A DNA stretch of 64,000 bases from Variovorax paradoxus (GTDB lineage Bacteria; Pseudomonadota; Gammaproteobacteria; Burkholderiales; Burkholderiaceae_C): contig NZ_JAUSXL010000002.1 of assembly GCF_030815975.1 (NCBI RefSeq), positions 1,674,001 through 1,738,000 on the forward strand, given 5' to 3'. The notes under the pieces are model-generated. The model worked only from the letters and a program-made list of their open reading frames with translations, had not been told where the DNA came from and ran no database searches. A program made the translations under genes and the position numbers. Shown piece by piece: positions 47,238-56,144 of this stretch. The first letter of the stretch is position 1. Every line of letters starts with the position of its first letter.

Positions 47238-47846
47238 ATGAAGCTGTCACATATTCATTTCATCCCAACCGTACGCGTCTTCGCCGCATTGCTGCTCTCA
47301 GCCAGCACGCTGCTCGCCGGCTGCGCCACCAAGCTCGCCCAACCCATCACCGGCTACACCTGCTGCAACCTGCGCCCCGACTACGGCTGGGTCTCCAGCA
47401 CCAACATGCTCGGGGGTCCCATCGTGCCGGCGGGCGAACCCGCGACGCTCGACACCGTGAAGCGCGACACCTACTTCTTCGGCACCATCGGTGGCGACTA
47501 CATCTCCATGCGCGACGACGCGGCGCGCAGCAAGGAAGATGCTTTGCGCTGGGTGCGCCAGATCGTCGTGCCCACCGATCCCAAGGTGGCGCTCGCCAGC
47601 TGGAGTCCCGAGGTGCAGAAGGCGGTGTATTCCGCCAAGGTCATCATTGGCATGACGCGGCCCCAGGTGCTGATGTCTCTCAGCTATCCCTCGCGCAATG
47701 ACACCAAGGACCTGAACGCCAATACGTGGCGGTACTGGACGATCCAGGAAGACGAGCCGGTCGATGTGCTCTTCGGCGCCGACGGCACGGTCAGCGGCTT
47801 CTCGGGCAAGCCCTCGGCGGTTCGCACGGTTGAGTTCAGGCGCTGA
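47238..47846 (+). CDS. BamE/SmpA-like lipoprotein coupled to the TpsB transporter
   Basis: A 202-residue lipoprotein. The signal ends in the lipobox LAGC near residue 30. The C-terminal half has the BamE/SmpA pattern: a helix with IIGMTRPQVLMSLSYPS, then strands NTWRYWTIQEDEPVDVLFGA and DGTVSGFSGK. BamE-like folds assist outer-membrane beta-barrel assembly. Its stop lies two bases before the tpsB ATG, so the two are almost certainly co-translated. GC-rich codons resume with this gene. A role in inserting or gating the transporter is inference; the fold call is by eye. Confidence 0.7.
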   Translation: MKLSHIHFIPTVRVFAALLLSASTLLAGCATKLAQPITGYTCCNLRPDYGWVSSTNMLGGPIVPAGEPATLDTVKRDTYFFGTIGGDYISMRDDAARSKEDALRWVRQIVVPTDPKVALASWSPEVQKAVYSAKVIIGMTRPQVLMSLSYPSRNDTKDLNANTWRYWTIQEDEPVDVLFGADGTVSGFSGKPSAVRTVEFRR

Positions 47847-47848
47847 TC

Positions 47849-49606
47849 ATGATTTGTTCCACCGGCGTGCCTCGGCGCACGCGCATGGCTGTGGCCGCAG
47901 CCCTTGTCGTTTCTCCGCTGGTCGCATTGGCTCAGCAGACGCCGACGACGCCCCAACCCTTCGTCGAGCAGCAACGCCAGCAGGAACGCGAACGCGCCCT
48001 GCGCGAGCAGAACGAGCGCACGGTCGACCAACGGCTGCAGGCCGCCCCACCCGCGCCCACCCAGCGCATACCCGAGACCGAGTCTCCGTGCTTTCGGATC
48101 GACCGCGTGCTCCTGGTCGGTGAGCAATCCGAGGCCTTCCAATGGGCCGTCTCTGATCTTTCAGGGCCGGACGGGGACGATTCACCCCTCGGCCGCTGCC
48201 TGGGCACCGCCGGCGTGAACGTGGTGCTCGCACGCGCCCAGCAGGCGGCCATCGCCCGCGGCTTCGTCACCACCCGGGTGCTGGCCGCGCCGCAGGACCT
48301 GTCCGCTGGCGCCCTGATCCTTTCGCTGGTACCTGGGCGCATCGCGGCCATCCGCCTGACGCCGGATTCTTCCTCGACGCTGCTCGGCAGTTCCGCCTTG
48401 CTGGCCACCGCGATCCCCGCGCGGGTCGGCGACCTGCTGAACCTGCGCGACATCGAGCAGGGGCTGGAGAACCTCAAGCGCGCGCCCACGGCCGAGGCCG
48501 ACATCCAGATCGAGCCCTCGACCGCCCCCGACGCCAGGCCGGGCGACAGCGACCTGGTGGTCAAGTACGTGCAGGCCCGCAAAGTCCGCCTGACCCTGAG
48601 CCTGGACGACAGCGGCACCGAGGCCACCGGCCGCTACCAGGCCGGTGCCACGGTGTCCCTGGACAACCCTTTCGGCCTGAACGACCTGTTCTACGTCAGC
48701 GCCAACCACAACCTCAATGGCCACGTCTTCAGCGACCCGGCCAAGGGCACCGAAGGCCAGACGGTGCATTACTCGCTGCCCTATGGCTACTGGATGCTGG
48801 GTCTCACGGCTTCCAACAGCCAGTACCACCAGCGCGTGGCCGGGCTGAACCAGGACTATGTCTACGCGGGCAAGACGAACAACGCCGAGGTCAAGCTGTC
48901 CCGCTTGATCTACCGCGACCAGCGCCGCAAGACCACGCTGGCGCTGAAGGGCTTCCGGCGCGAATCGCGCAACTTCGTGGACGACACGGAGGTCGAGGTG
49001 CAGCACCGGGTGGTGGGCGGCTGGGAGCTCGGGCTGAACCACAAGGAGTTCATCGGCGACGCGACCCTGGAAGGCACGCTGGCGTACAAGCACGGCACGG
49101 GCGGTTTCGGGTCCATCGCGGCGCCGGAGGAGGCGTTCGGCGAGGGTACCTCGCGCATGCGGCTGTACACGGCCGACATCAGCCTGAATGCACCGTTCAA
49201 GCTCGGCGAGCAGAAGCTGCGCTACTCGGGCCTTATCCGCGCGCAGTGGAACCGCACGCCGCTGACGCCGCAGGACCGTTTCGCCATCGGCGGGCGCTAC
49301 ACGGTGCGCGGCTTCGATGGCGAGACGAGCCTGATGGGCGAACGGGGCTGGCTGATTCGCAACGACATCGGGTGGGCCATGGGACAGAGCGGGGCGGAAC
49401 TGTATGTCGGCGCCGACTACGGGCATGTCGGCGGGCGCTCCACCGCGGACCTGCTGGGCCGCAGCCTGGCGGGTGCGGTCATCGGGGTGCGGGGGCAGTG
49501 GAGCAAGCTGAGCTATGACTTCTTCGTGGGGGCGCCCATAAGCAAGCCGGAGGGGTATCGAACGGCCAAGACCACTTTCGGCTTCAATCTCAACGCAAGC
49601 TTTTGA
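47849..49606 (+). CDS. Two-partner secretion transporter (FhaC/ShlB family TpsB)
   Basis: A 585-residue outer-membrane barrel that secretes the TpsA exoprotein. The signal peptide (MAVAAALVVSPLVALAQQ) is followed by a Gln/Arg-rich plug helix region (FVEQQRQQERERALREQNER). A POTRA_2 domain begins CFRIDRVLLVGEQ, near residue 72. A second POTRA and the 16-strand barrel follow; the signature YTVRGFDGE lies near residue 484 and contains the VRGF loop motif essential in the family. The protein ends in Phe, as Bam substrates do. The start could also be Met13. Unusually, it lies about 2.5 kb downstream of its partner. Confidence 0.94.
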   Translation: MICSTGVPRRTRMAVAAALVVSPLVALAQQTPTTPQPFVEQQRQQERERALREQNERTVDQRLQAAPPAPTQRIPETESPCFRIDRVLLVGEQSEAFQWAVSDLSGPDGDDSPLGRCLGTAGVNVVLARAQQAAIARGFVTTRVLAAPQDLSAGALILSLVPGRIAAIRLTPDSSSTLLGSSALLATAIPARVGDLLNLRDIEQGLENLKRAPTAEADIQIEPSTAPDARPGDSDLVVKYVQARKVRLTLSLDDSGTEATGRYQAGATVSLDNPFGLNDLFYVSANHNLNGHVFSDPAKGTEGQTVHYSLPYGYWMLGLTASNSQYHQRVAGLNQDYVYAGKTNNAEVKLSRLIYRDQRRKTTLALKGFRRESRNFVDDTEVEVQHRVVGGWELGLNHKEFIGDATLEGTLAYKHGTGGFGSIAAPEEAFGEGTSRMRLYTADISLNAPFKLGEQKLRYSGLIRAQWNRTPLTPQDRFAIGGRYTVRGFDGETSLMGERGWLIRNDIGWAMGQSGAELYVGADYGHVGGRSTADLLGRSLAGAVIGVRGQWSKLSYDFFVGAPISKPEGYRTAKTTFGFNLNASF

Positions 49607-49699
49607 TAGAAGCTGGACCGCCACGCACCGAGAAACAGCCTGAGATCACCTGGTCCGCCTCAAAAAATCTTCGAAATTATCCGAATGAGAGGGAGCGCC

Positions 49700-50425
49700 A
49701 TGAAACGCATCATCACCGTCTGCACCGTCGCAGTCATGCTCGTTGCTTGCGCCGGTCGGCCGAAGCAAGCGACCAATGAAGAGCCAGAACCGCTGTCACA
49801 TCCGCGGGTCGAGATCGTCTACAACGCCAAGTGCGAGCTGGGAGTTCTGGATACCGGCGCGACCCCGACGGTCGGGTTCGGCGGTTTGCTCGGGCCGGTG
49901 GGAGTGCTGGTGGCGATTGGCGCGGACGCTGCCAGTCGCAGCAACTCGATCAACCAGGTCGCGGGCCGCAGCAAACGCTTCCAACAGGCCATAGAAGAAA
50001 GCCAGGGCGAGTTGACGCTTCATCGGGAATATGCCGAACGCCTGGCCGAAGCCATGCGCGCGACAGGTCGCGAGATCAAGCTGACGCCAAGTGATCGCGC
50101 CACGGGCGCCGCGCGAAAAATGGAGCTCGCCGGCCTGACGGCCACGCCGGGCTATGAGGTGATGCTGTTGCGCATTACTGCCGGCTACGGAGCACCGAGC
50201 TTGACCGCGGACTTCCGGCCCATCATTGTGGTGGAGTACGCGCTGCGCGACGACAAGCTCCAGCCCATCACATGGAACTCGGTCACGTCAAACCGGGGCA
50301 GTCCCAGCTACTTTGCTTATGACACCTTGCTGACGGAAAACAAGGCGGCATACGAGGGCCTGCGCCAGGAACTGTTCGCCACCGTCGGGCGGGTGATGAA
50401 CAACGACTTTCCGAAACAGGAATAA
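49700..50425 (+). CDS. Putative lipoprotein downstream of tpsB
   Basis: A 241-residue predicted lipoprotein, with signal MKRIITVCTVAVMLVACAGR and lipobox LVAC. The mature part includes a glycine-rich hydrophobic stretch (GFGGLLGPVGVLVAIGADAA) and a helix-rich region; no family recognised. GGGAG precedes the ATG at 49700. It starts 93 bases after tpsB and ends 15 bases before the convergent PDH-E1 stop. GC-rich, like the backbone. It might belong to the secretion locus but nothing shows it. Confidence 0.7.
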   Translation: MKRIITVCTVAVMLVACAGRPKQATNEEPEPLSHPRVEIVYNAKCELGVLDTGATPTVGFGGLLGPVGVLVAIGADAASRSNSINQVAGRSKRFQQAIEESQGELTLHREYAERLAEAMRATGREIKLTPSDRATGAARKMELAGLTATPGYEVMLLRITAGYGAPSLTADFRPIIVVEYALRDDKLQPITWNSVTSNRGSPSYFAYDTLLTENKAAYEGLRQELFATVGRVMNNDFPKQE

Positions 50426-50440
50426 CAGCAGTCGCTCCGT

Positions 50441-53113
50441 TCACTTCAAGGCATACCGCGCTGCCTTCGCAATGCTCCCCGCATCCACCCCGAAGAACTC
50501 CCTCAGCGCCGCGCGCGTGTCGCTGCGGCCAAAGCCGTCGGTGCCCAGCGTGAGGTAGCGGCGCCCCTCGGGCAGGAAGGCGCGCACGCTCTCGGGCACC
50601 GCACGCACGTAGTCGGTGGCGGCAATGATCGGGCCCTGGCCGGCGCCGAGCTGTTGCGCGATGAACGGCACGCCGGCGTCCTTCTTCTCGCCCGCGATCG
50701 CGCGCTGCTCGCAGGCCTGTCCGTCGCGCGCAAGCTCGCTCCAGCTCGTGACGCTGAACACCTCGGCCTCGATGCCTTCGCCAGCCAGCAACTGCGCCGC
50801 CTTGACGACCTCGGTGAGGATCGCGCCCGAGCCCATCAGCGTGACCTTCTTCTTTTTCGCCTCGCCCGAAGCCGGCGCATACACGCCGAAGCGGTAGCAC
50901 CCACGCAGGATGTCCGCCTCCGCGCCTTGCGGCACATCGGGCTGCGCGTAGTTCTCGTTCATGAGCGTGACGTAATAGAACACGTCCCTCTGCTCGACCA
51001 TCATGTCGCGAATGCCCGCATCGACGATCACCGCCATCTCGCCCGCAAAGGCGGGGTCGTAGGCCTTGCAGTTGGGAATGGTCGCGGCCACGAGGTGGCT
51101 GCTGCCGTCCTGGTGCTGCAGGCCCTCGCCACCGAGCGTGGTGCGGCCCGAGGTGGCCCCCAGCAGGAAGCCGCGCGCGCGCTGGTCGGCCGCGGCCCAG
51201 ATCGCATCGCCCACGCGCTGGAAGCCGAACATCGAGTAGTAGATGTAGAAGGGCAGCATCGCCAAGCCGTGCACGCTGTAGCTGGTGGCCGCTGCCGTCC
51301 AGCTCGCGATGGCGCCGGCTTCGCTGATGCCTTCTTCGAGGATCTGGCCGTCGGTGGCTTCGCGGTAGCTCAGCACGGAGCCGATGTCTTCGGGCGCGTA
51401 GCGCTGGCCCACGCTCGAATAGATGCCGACCTGCTTGAACAGGTTGGCCATGCCGAAGGTGCGCGCCTCGTCGGCCACGATGGGCACGATGCGCGGGCCC
51501 AGCGCCTTGTCCTTCAGCAGGTTGCCGAGCATGCGCACGAAGGCCATGGTGGTGCTCATTTCCTTGCCGGCGGCCGCTGTCGCGAACTGCGCGTAGCTCG
51601 CGATGTCGGGCTTGGGCACCACGTCGCAGGCGGTCTCGCGGCGGGGCATGGCACCGCCGAGTGCTTCACGGTGCTGGCGCAGGTAGCGCATCTCGGCGCT
51701 GTCTTCGGGCGGGCGGTAGAAGTCCATCGCAATCGCCTGGGCGTCGGTCAGCGGCAGGCTGAAACGGTCGCGGAATTCGAGCAGGTCGACGTCGCCCATC
51801 TTCTTGTGCGAGTGCGTGGTCATCTTGCCCTGCGCGGCGCTGCCCATGCCGTAGCCCTTCTTGGTGTGGGCGAGGATCACAGTGGGCCGGCCCTGGTGCG
51901 CGGCCGCGGCGGCGTAGGCCGCATGGATCTTCACGAGGTCGTGGCCGCCGCGCTTCAAGCGGTCGATCTGCTCGTCGGTCATGCCTTCGGCCAGGCGCGC
52001 GAGCTCGGGGTTCTGGCCGAAGAAGTTGTCGCGGTTGAAGCGGCCGTCCTTGGCCGCGAAGGTCTGCATCTGGCCGTCGACTGTTTCGGCGAACACGCGC
52101 GCCAGGGCACCGCTCACGTCCTGCGCGAACAGGCCGTCCCAGTCGCTGCCCCAGATGAGCTTGATGACGTTCCAGCCCGCGCCGGCAAAGAGTTTTTCGA
52201 GCTCGTCGATGATGCGGCCGTTGCCGCGCACCGGGCCGTCCAGGCGCTGCAGGTTGCAGTTGACCACCCACACGAGGTTGTCGAGCTTCTCGCGCGCGGC
52301 CAGCGTCAGGGCGCTCATCGATTCGGGCTCGTCCATCTCGCCGTCGCCGAACACGCCCCAGACCTTGCGACCTTCGCAGTCGAGCAGGTGGCGGTGCGTG
52401 AGGTAGCGCATGAAGCGCGCGTGGTAGATCGAGCTGATCGGGCCGATGCCCATCGAGCCGGTGGGGAACTGCCAGAAGTCCGGCATCAGGTAGGGATGCG
52501 GATAGCTGCTGAGGCCGCGCGCGCCGCGGCCTTCGGTAAAGGCGGGTGCGGTGAGTTCCTGGCGGTAGTGCTTCAGGTCTTCTTCGCCGAGGCGGCCTTC
52601 GAGGTACGCGCGGGCATAGACGCCGGGTGCGCTGTGCGGCTGGAAGAAGACGAGGTCGCCGCGGTGCGCATCATCGCCCGAGTCCTCGCGCGCATGGAAG
52701 AAGTGATTGAAGCCGGTCTCGAACAGATCGGCCGCACTCGCATAGCTCGCGATGTGGCCGCCGAGTTCGCCATACGCTTGGTTGGCCCTGGCCACCATCG
52801 CGAGTGCGTTCCACCGCATCAACGAAGCCAGGCGCTCCTCGATGGCCAGGTCGCCCGGGAACGGCGGCTGGTCTTCCACCGCAATGGTGTTGACGTAGGG
52901 CGTCGCAAGCTCGGGCTGCCAGCCGATGCGCTGCTGGCGCGCGAGGCGGGCGAGCTCCACCAGCATCTGCCGGGCGCGCTGGGGCCCGTGCGCCTGGGCC
53001 AGCGCCAGGAAGGCGTCGCGCCATTCGGCGGTCTCGGCGGGATCGGGGTCGTGCGAGAGCGGCGTGTCGCGCAGCAGCGCCTGCATCTGGTCGGCGGAAA
53101 TCGGGACATTCAT
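50441..53113 (-). CDS. Homodimeric 2-oxoacid dehydrogenase E1 (AceE/MdeB-like)
   Basis: An 890-residue TPP-dependent E1 of the homodimeric AceE type, which decarboxylates a 2-oxoacid and passes the acyl group to an E2 lipoyl domain. The TPP/Mg motif is intact: VFGDGEMDEPESMSALTL, followed by VVNCNLQRLDGPVRGN (near residues 252-292). KKGYGMGSAAQGKMTTHSHK and YHARFMRYLTHR are family blocks. No E2 or E3 gene is nearby, and an Lrp regulator is divergent. That resembles the mdeB-mdeR arrangement, where the enzyme acts on 2-oxobutyrate from methionine. Pyruvate remains possible; the substrate cannot be read from sequence. Confidence 0.88.
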   Translation of the reverse strand: MNVPISADQMQALLRDTPLSHDPDPAETAEWRDAFLALAQAHGPQRARQMLVELARLARQQRIGWQPELATPYVNTIAVEDQPPFPGDLAIEERLASLMRWNALAMVARANQAYGELGGHIASYASAADLFETGFNHFFHAREDSGDDAHRGDLVFFQPHSAPGVYARAYLEGRLGEEDLKHYRQELTAPAFTEGRGARGLSSYPHPYLMPDFWQFPTGSMGIGPISSIYHARFMRYLTHRHLLDCEGRKVWGVFGDGEMDEPESMSALTLAAREKLDNLVWVVNCNLQRLDGPVRGNGRIIDELEKLFAGAGWNVIKLIWGSDWDGLFAQDVSGALARVFAETVDGQMQTFAAKDGRFNRDNFFGQNPELARLAEGMTDEQIDRLKRGGHDLVKIHAAYAAAAAHQGRPTVILAHTKKGYGMGSAAQGKMTTHSHKKMGDVDLLEFRDRFSLPLTDAQAIAMDFYRPPEDSAEMRYLRQHREALGGAMPRRETACDVVPKPDIASYAQFATAAAGKEMSTTMAFVRMLGNLLKDKALGPRIVPIVADEARTFGMANLFKQVGIYSSVGQRYAPEDIGSVLSYREATDGQILEEGISEAGAIASWTAAATSYSVHGLAMLPFYIYYSMFGFQRVGDAIWAAADQRARGFLLGATSGRTTLGGEGLQHQDGSSHLVAATIPNCKAYDPAFAGEMAVIVDAGIRDMMVEQRDVFYYVTLMNENYAQPDVPQGAEADILRGCYRFGVYAPASGEAKKKKVTLMGSGAILTEVVKAAQLLAGEGIEAEVFSVTSWSELARDGQACEQRAIAGEKKDAGVPFIAQQLGAGQGPIIAATDYVRAVPESVRAFLPEGRRYLTLGTDGFGRSDTRAALREFFGVDAGSIAKAARYALK

Positions 53114-53218
53114 GCCGGCACTTTAGGCCGCCAAGCGGCAAATTAGCTACTGGCGCAGGCAATCCTATGCGGGCTTCGCAGCATAAAATTCCGGCAATTC
53201 TTTACTTCGCGGCATTTC
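53114..53218. promoter_or_regulatory. Divergent E1 / lrp promoter region
   Basis: A 105-base gap between divergent start codons. A near-palindrome AATTCCGGCAATT lies at 53187-53199, in an AT-richer patch (GCATAAAATTCC) suitable for a promoter and an Lrp box. Assignment is inference. Confidence 0.4.
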
Positions 53219-53683
53219 ATGCAACTCGACGCCATCGACCTGCGCATTCTCGATGAGCTGCAGCGTGATGGCGCGCTCTCCAATGTGGAGCTGGCGCGCC
53301 GCGTGCACCTCTCGCCCTCGCCCTGCCTCGCACGCGTGAAGATGCTCGAGGCGAACGGCGTGATCGACCGCTATGTGGCGCTCGCGAGCGCCAAGGCGCT
53401 GGGCCTGGGGCTCAACGTGTTCATCTCGATCAGCCTCACGACGCAAAGCAAGCAGTCGCTCGCCGACTTCGAGCAGCGCATCGCGGAGCACGACGAAGTG
53501 ATGGAGTGCTACCTGATGACGGGCGACAGCGACTACCTGATCCGCATCGCCGTCGCCGACATGGCGGCGCTGGAGAAATTCATCCTGGAACAGCTCACGC
53601 CGATTCCAGGCATCGAGAAGATCCGCTCGAGCTTTGCGCTCAAGCAGGTGCGCTACAAGACGGCGCTGCCACTGCCCCGGTAG
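53219..53683 (+). CDS. Lrp/AsnC family transcriptional regulator (MdeR-like context)
   Basis: A 154-residue Lrp/AsnC regulator. Helix-turn-helix at about residues 5-60 (IDLRILDELQRDGALSNVEL, VHLSPSPCLARVKMLEANGV), then a RAM domain (VMECYLMTGDSDYLIRIAVA). The C-terminal IEKIRSSFALKQVRYKTALP is typical of the Lrp group that controls amino-acid-derived 2-oxoacid metabolism. It is divergent from the E1 gene and probably controls it. It shares only general family similarity with the other Lrp at 16898. Confidence 0.92.
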   Translation: MQLDAIDLRILDELQRDGALSNVELARRVHLSPSPCLARVKMLEANGVIDRYVALASAKALGLGLNVFISISLTTQSKQSLADFEQRIAEHDEVMECYLMTGDSDYLIRIAVADMAALEKFILEQLTPIPGIEKIRSSFALKQVRYKTALPLPR

Positions 53684-53707
53684 GGGCAGCGATCAGAGCG
53701 CAATCGG

Positions 53708-55954
53708 TCAGAGGCCGATCAGGCCGCCGTCATCCTTGGTGATGACCACCGTGGCCGAGCGCGGGCGGCTCTTGGCGCCGTCCGGCCAGTGGCTGATGTA
53801 GCCGTCCGGATTTGCGATGTCCTTCGAACCCTCGCCCGGATGCTGGATGTTCACGAACAGCGCACGGCCATCGCCGGATTCGGCAATGCCGGTGATCTCG
53901 CAGTCCTTCGGGCCGACCAGGAAGCGGCGCAGGCCGTCGGCACCGGGCGCCTTGCCCACGAAGGTGTTCTGCGTGCGCGTGGTAGCACCGTCGACGTTGG
54001 TGACCGTCCTGGCGCCGCCGTCGCCCACCTGGCCGGGCAGTGCGGCCAGCAGCATGCAGTTGGTCACGTCGGTGTAGGCGCCGTCGTCGGTCTCCAGCCA
54101 GAGCAGGCCGGCGGTGGCGTGGCTGAACCACATGCCGTCGGGGCTGGAGAAGTCGTTGTCGGCGCTGAGCTGCGACAGGTTGACGTCGGCCGAGGCGGTG
54201 GAACGCGCGCCGAACAGGTACACGTCCCACTTGAAGCTCAGCGAGGCCGGGTCGGCGTTGTCGTCGGCGAAGCGCACGACGTGGCCGTTCGGATTGCCCT
54301 TCTGGTCCGAGCCGGCGGTCGTCTTGTCGTTGTAGAACCGCGGATTGGCCCCGTCGGTGGCGGTGATGGGGCGCGAGGCGGCGTTGGTGTTGGTGAGCGT
54401 CACGTACACGTCGCCGGTCTTCGGATTGACGGCCGTCCACTCGGGGCGGTCCATCCTGGTGGCGCCGGCGGCATCGGCGGCCAGGCGAACGTTGACCACC
54501 ACGTCGGCCGCGTCGGCAAAGGCATAGGCCGGATTGCTCGCGGTGATGCCGTTGACGCCGAGCTTCAGCTCGAGCCAGACGCCGCTGCCGTCGGCGTTGA
54601 ACCGGGCCACGTAGAGGCGGCCGTCGTCCAGGTACTTGTCCCCGGCCGCGATGCCGCCGCCGATGTCGGCCGCGTCCCAGTTCTTCGTCGAGACGAACTT
54701 GTAGATGTACTCGTTGCGCGAGTCGTCGCCCATGTACCAGACCAGCGGCTTGCCGGCCACGACCGGGCCGAGGCAGGCGCCTTCATGGCCGAAGCGGCCG
54801 AGCGCGGTGCGCTTCCTGGGCGTGCTGGCCGGGGTGAAGGGATCGATCTCGACCACCCAGCCGTAGGTGTTGGCGCCGTTGCGGAAGTCGTCGGTCGCGC
54901 TGGCGCCGATGACTTCGGTGTTCCAGCGGCCGTAGAGGTTGTCGGCGGTGTCGGGCGTGACGGTGGCCCAGAGTTCGCGGCCGGTGCTGGCAACGCCGTA
55001 GCGGCCGAAGCTCACGATTTCCCTGGCGCTGCGCTTGGGGTCGTCGGTGGCCTTGATGCGGCGGAAGTAGCCGGCCCAGTTCTCTTCGCAGGTCAGGTAG
55101 GTGCCCCAGGGCGTGGTGCCGTTGGCGCAGTTGTTGAGCGTGCCGCGGGTCTTGCTGCCGTCGGTCGAATACTTGGTCTTCAGGTAGTCGGTCCTGGCGG
55201 CCGGGCCCGAGAAGGCCATTTCGGTGAGCGTGTGGACGCGGCGGTTGAAGCTCGAATCCTGCTTGTAGCTCCAGGCGCTGCCGCTCTTGTTGATCTCGAC
55301 CACGCTCACGCCGTGCAGGTAGAACTCGCGCAGCACTTCGTCGGCGGAAGTGCGGACCGCGGCGTTGCCGGTGCCGCTGATGGTCTGGCCGGCGGGGTGC
55401 AGGAACAGCGGCGTGATGGCTTCGTGGTTCATCACGAGCAGGCCGCGCGCGGCGCTGGCTGCGTCCCACTTGTTCGACGCGTTCATGCCGAAGAAGGTCA
55501 TGCCGTCGTGGTGGTCGCCGGCGCGGCGGTCATAGGTGGCCGGATCGTCGGTGCCGTCGTTCTTGTAGGCGGCCACGCCCGCGGCGATCGGGTCGCCCAG
55601 GCGATAGAGCACGCTGGCGGTGTAGCCGGCGGGCACGGTGACCACGTCGGCAAGGCTCTTGGCCACGGCGTTGAAGCCGAGCTTGGCCGGTGCGGGGGCC
55701 GGCGCGGGAGCCGGGGCCGGGGCCGGCGCGGGGGCGGGCGCCGGTGCGGGCGGAATGATCGGGAAAGCCGTGCCGCCGCCGCCGCCGCAGGCCTGCAGCA
55801 GCGCCGTGCTGGCGGTGCCGACGCCCAGCCCGAACAGTTGGCGACGGCTCAGGCGCGATGCAACCAGGTCGGTGAAGGACGGATTCGACGTGGGGTTGGT
55901 GCCGATGTCGTCGAGGTCGATGCCGTTGGCATCGGTACGGGTGTTTGCGGTCAT
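53708..55954 (-). CDS. PhoX family (DUF839) phosphatase, Tat-exported
   Basis: A 748-residue PhoX-type protein. PhoX enzymes are periplasmic, calcium/iron-dependent alkaline phosphatases exported folded by Tat. The twin-arginine signal (SRLSRRQLFGLGVGTASTAL) places RR at residues 37-38, then LLQACGGGG suggests possible lipidation. An Ala-Pro repeat linker covers about residues 68-90. Family blocks follow: DHHDGMTFFGMNASNKWDA, LLVMNHEAITPLF, YLTCEENWAGYFRR, HEGACLGPVVAGK and WYMGDDSRNEYIYKF. I chose ATG 55954; the open frame above it runs through repeat A. DUF839 proteins include non-phosphatases, so activity is probable rather than certain. Confidence 0.88.
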   Translation of the reverse strand: MTANTRTDANGIDLDDIGTNPTSNPSFTDLVASRLSRRQLFGLGVGTASTALLQACGGGGGTAFPIIPPAPAPAPAPAPAPAPAPAPAPAKLGFNAVAKSLADVVTVPAGYTASVLYRLGDPIAAGVAAYKNDGTDDPATYDRRAGDHHDGMTFFGMNASNKWDAASAARGLLVMNHEAITPLFLHPAGQTISGTGNAAVRTSADEVLREFYLHGVSVVEINKSGSAWSYKQDSSFNRRVHTLTEMAFSGPAARTDYLKTKYSTDGSKTRGTLNNCANGTTPWGTYLTCEENWAGYFRRIKATDDPKRSAREIVSFGRYGVASTGRELWATVTPDTADNLYGRWNTEVIGASATDDFRNGANTYGWVVEIDPFTPASTPRKRTALGRFGHEGACLGPVVAGKPLVWYMGDDSRNEYIYKFVSTKNWDAADIGGGIAAGDKYLDDGRLYVARFNADGSGVWLELKLGVNGITASNPAYAFADAADVVVNVRLAADAAGATRMDRPEWTAVNPKTGDVYVTLTNTNAASRPITATDGANPRFYNDKTTAGSDQKGNPNGHVVRFADDNADPASLSFKWDVYLFGARSTASADVNLSQLSADNDFSSPDGMWFSHATAGLLWLETDDGAYTDVTNCMLLAALPGQVGDGGARTVTNVDGATTRTQNTFVGKAPGADGLRRFLVGPKDCEITGIAESGDGRALFVNIQHPGEGSKDIANPDGYISHWPDGAKSRPRSATVVITKDDGGLIGL

Positions 55955-56024
55955 GCGCAATCGCTTTCGTGGGTTGAAATCAACCCGCGAAGTTAGGCAC
56001 TTCGCATGACACCCGCGTGAATAT

Positions 56025-56126
56025 GCTCGCCCCCAAGCTGCGCGCACTTCGTGTCGCTTCGCCAACCCCCTACCGGGGGCAACACCAGTGGCCCGGCAAA
56101 GCCGGTTCCACGGTGTTTCTGAAAGG
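56025..56126. repeat. Dispersed intergenic repeat A, copy 3
   Basis: About 102 bases, in the same orientation as copy 1, with the blocks CTGCGCGCACTTCGTGTCGC, CCCCCTACCGGGGGCAACAC and AAGCCGGTTCCACGGTGTTT. It lies between the mltA stop and phoX start, both leftward. Confidence 0.8.
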
Positions 56127-56144
56127 GAGCGCGCCGCGCCGCCA

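Noticed and set aside
55690..55752. GC-rich tandem repeat in the PhoX gene as a possible mobile or regulatory element
   Set aside because: It encodes an Ala-Pro linker after the Tat signal, which is common in exported proteins.
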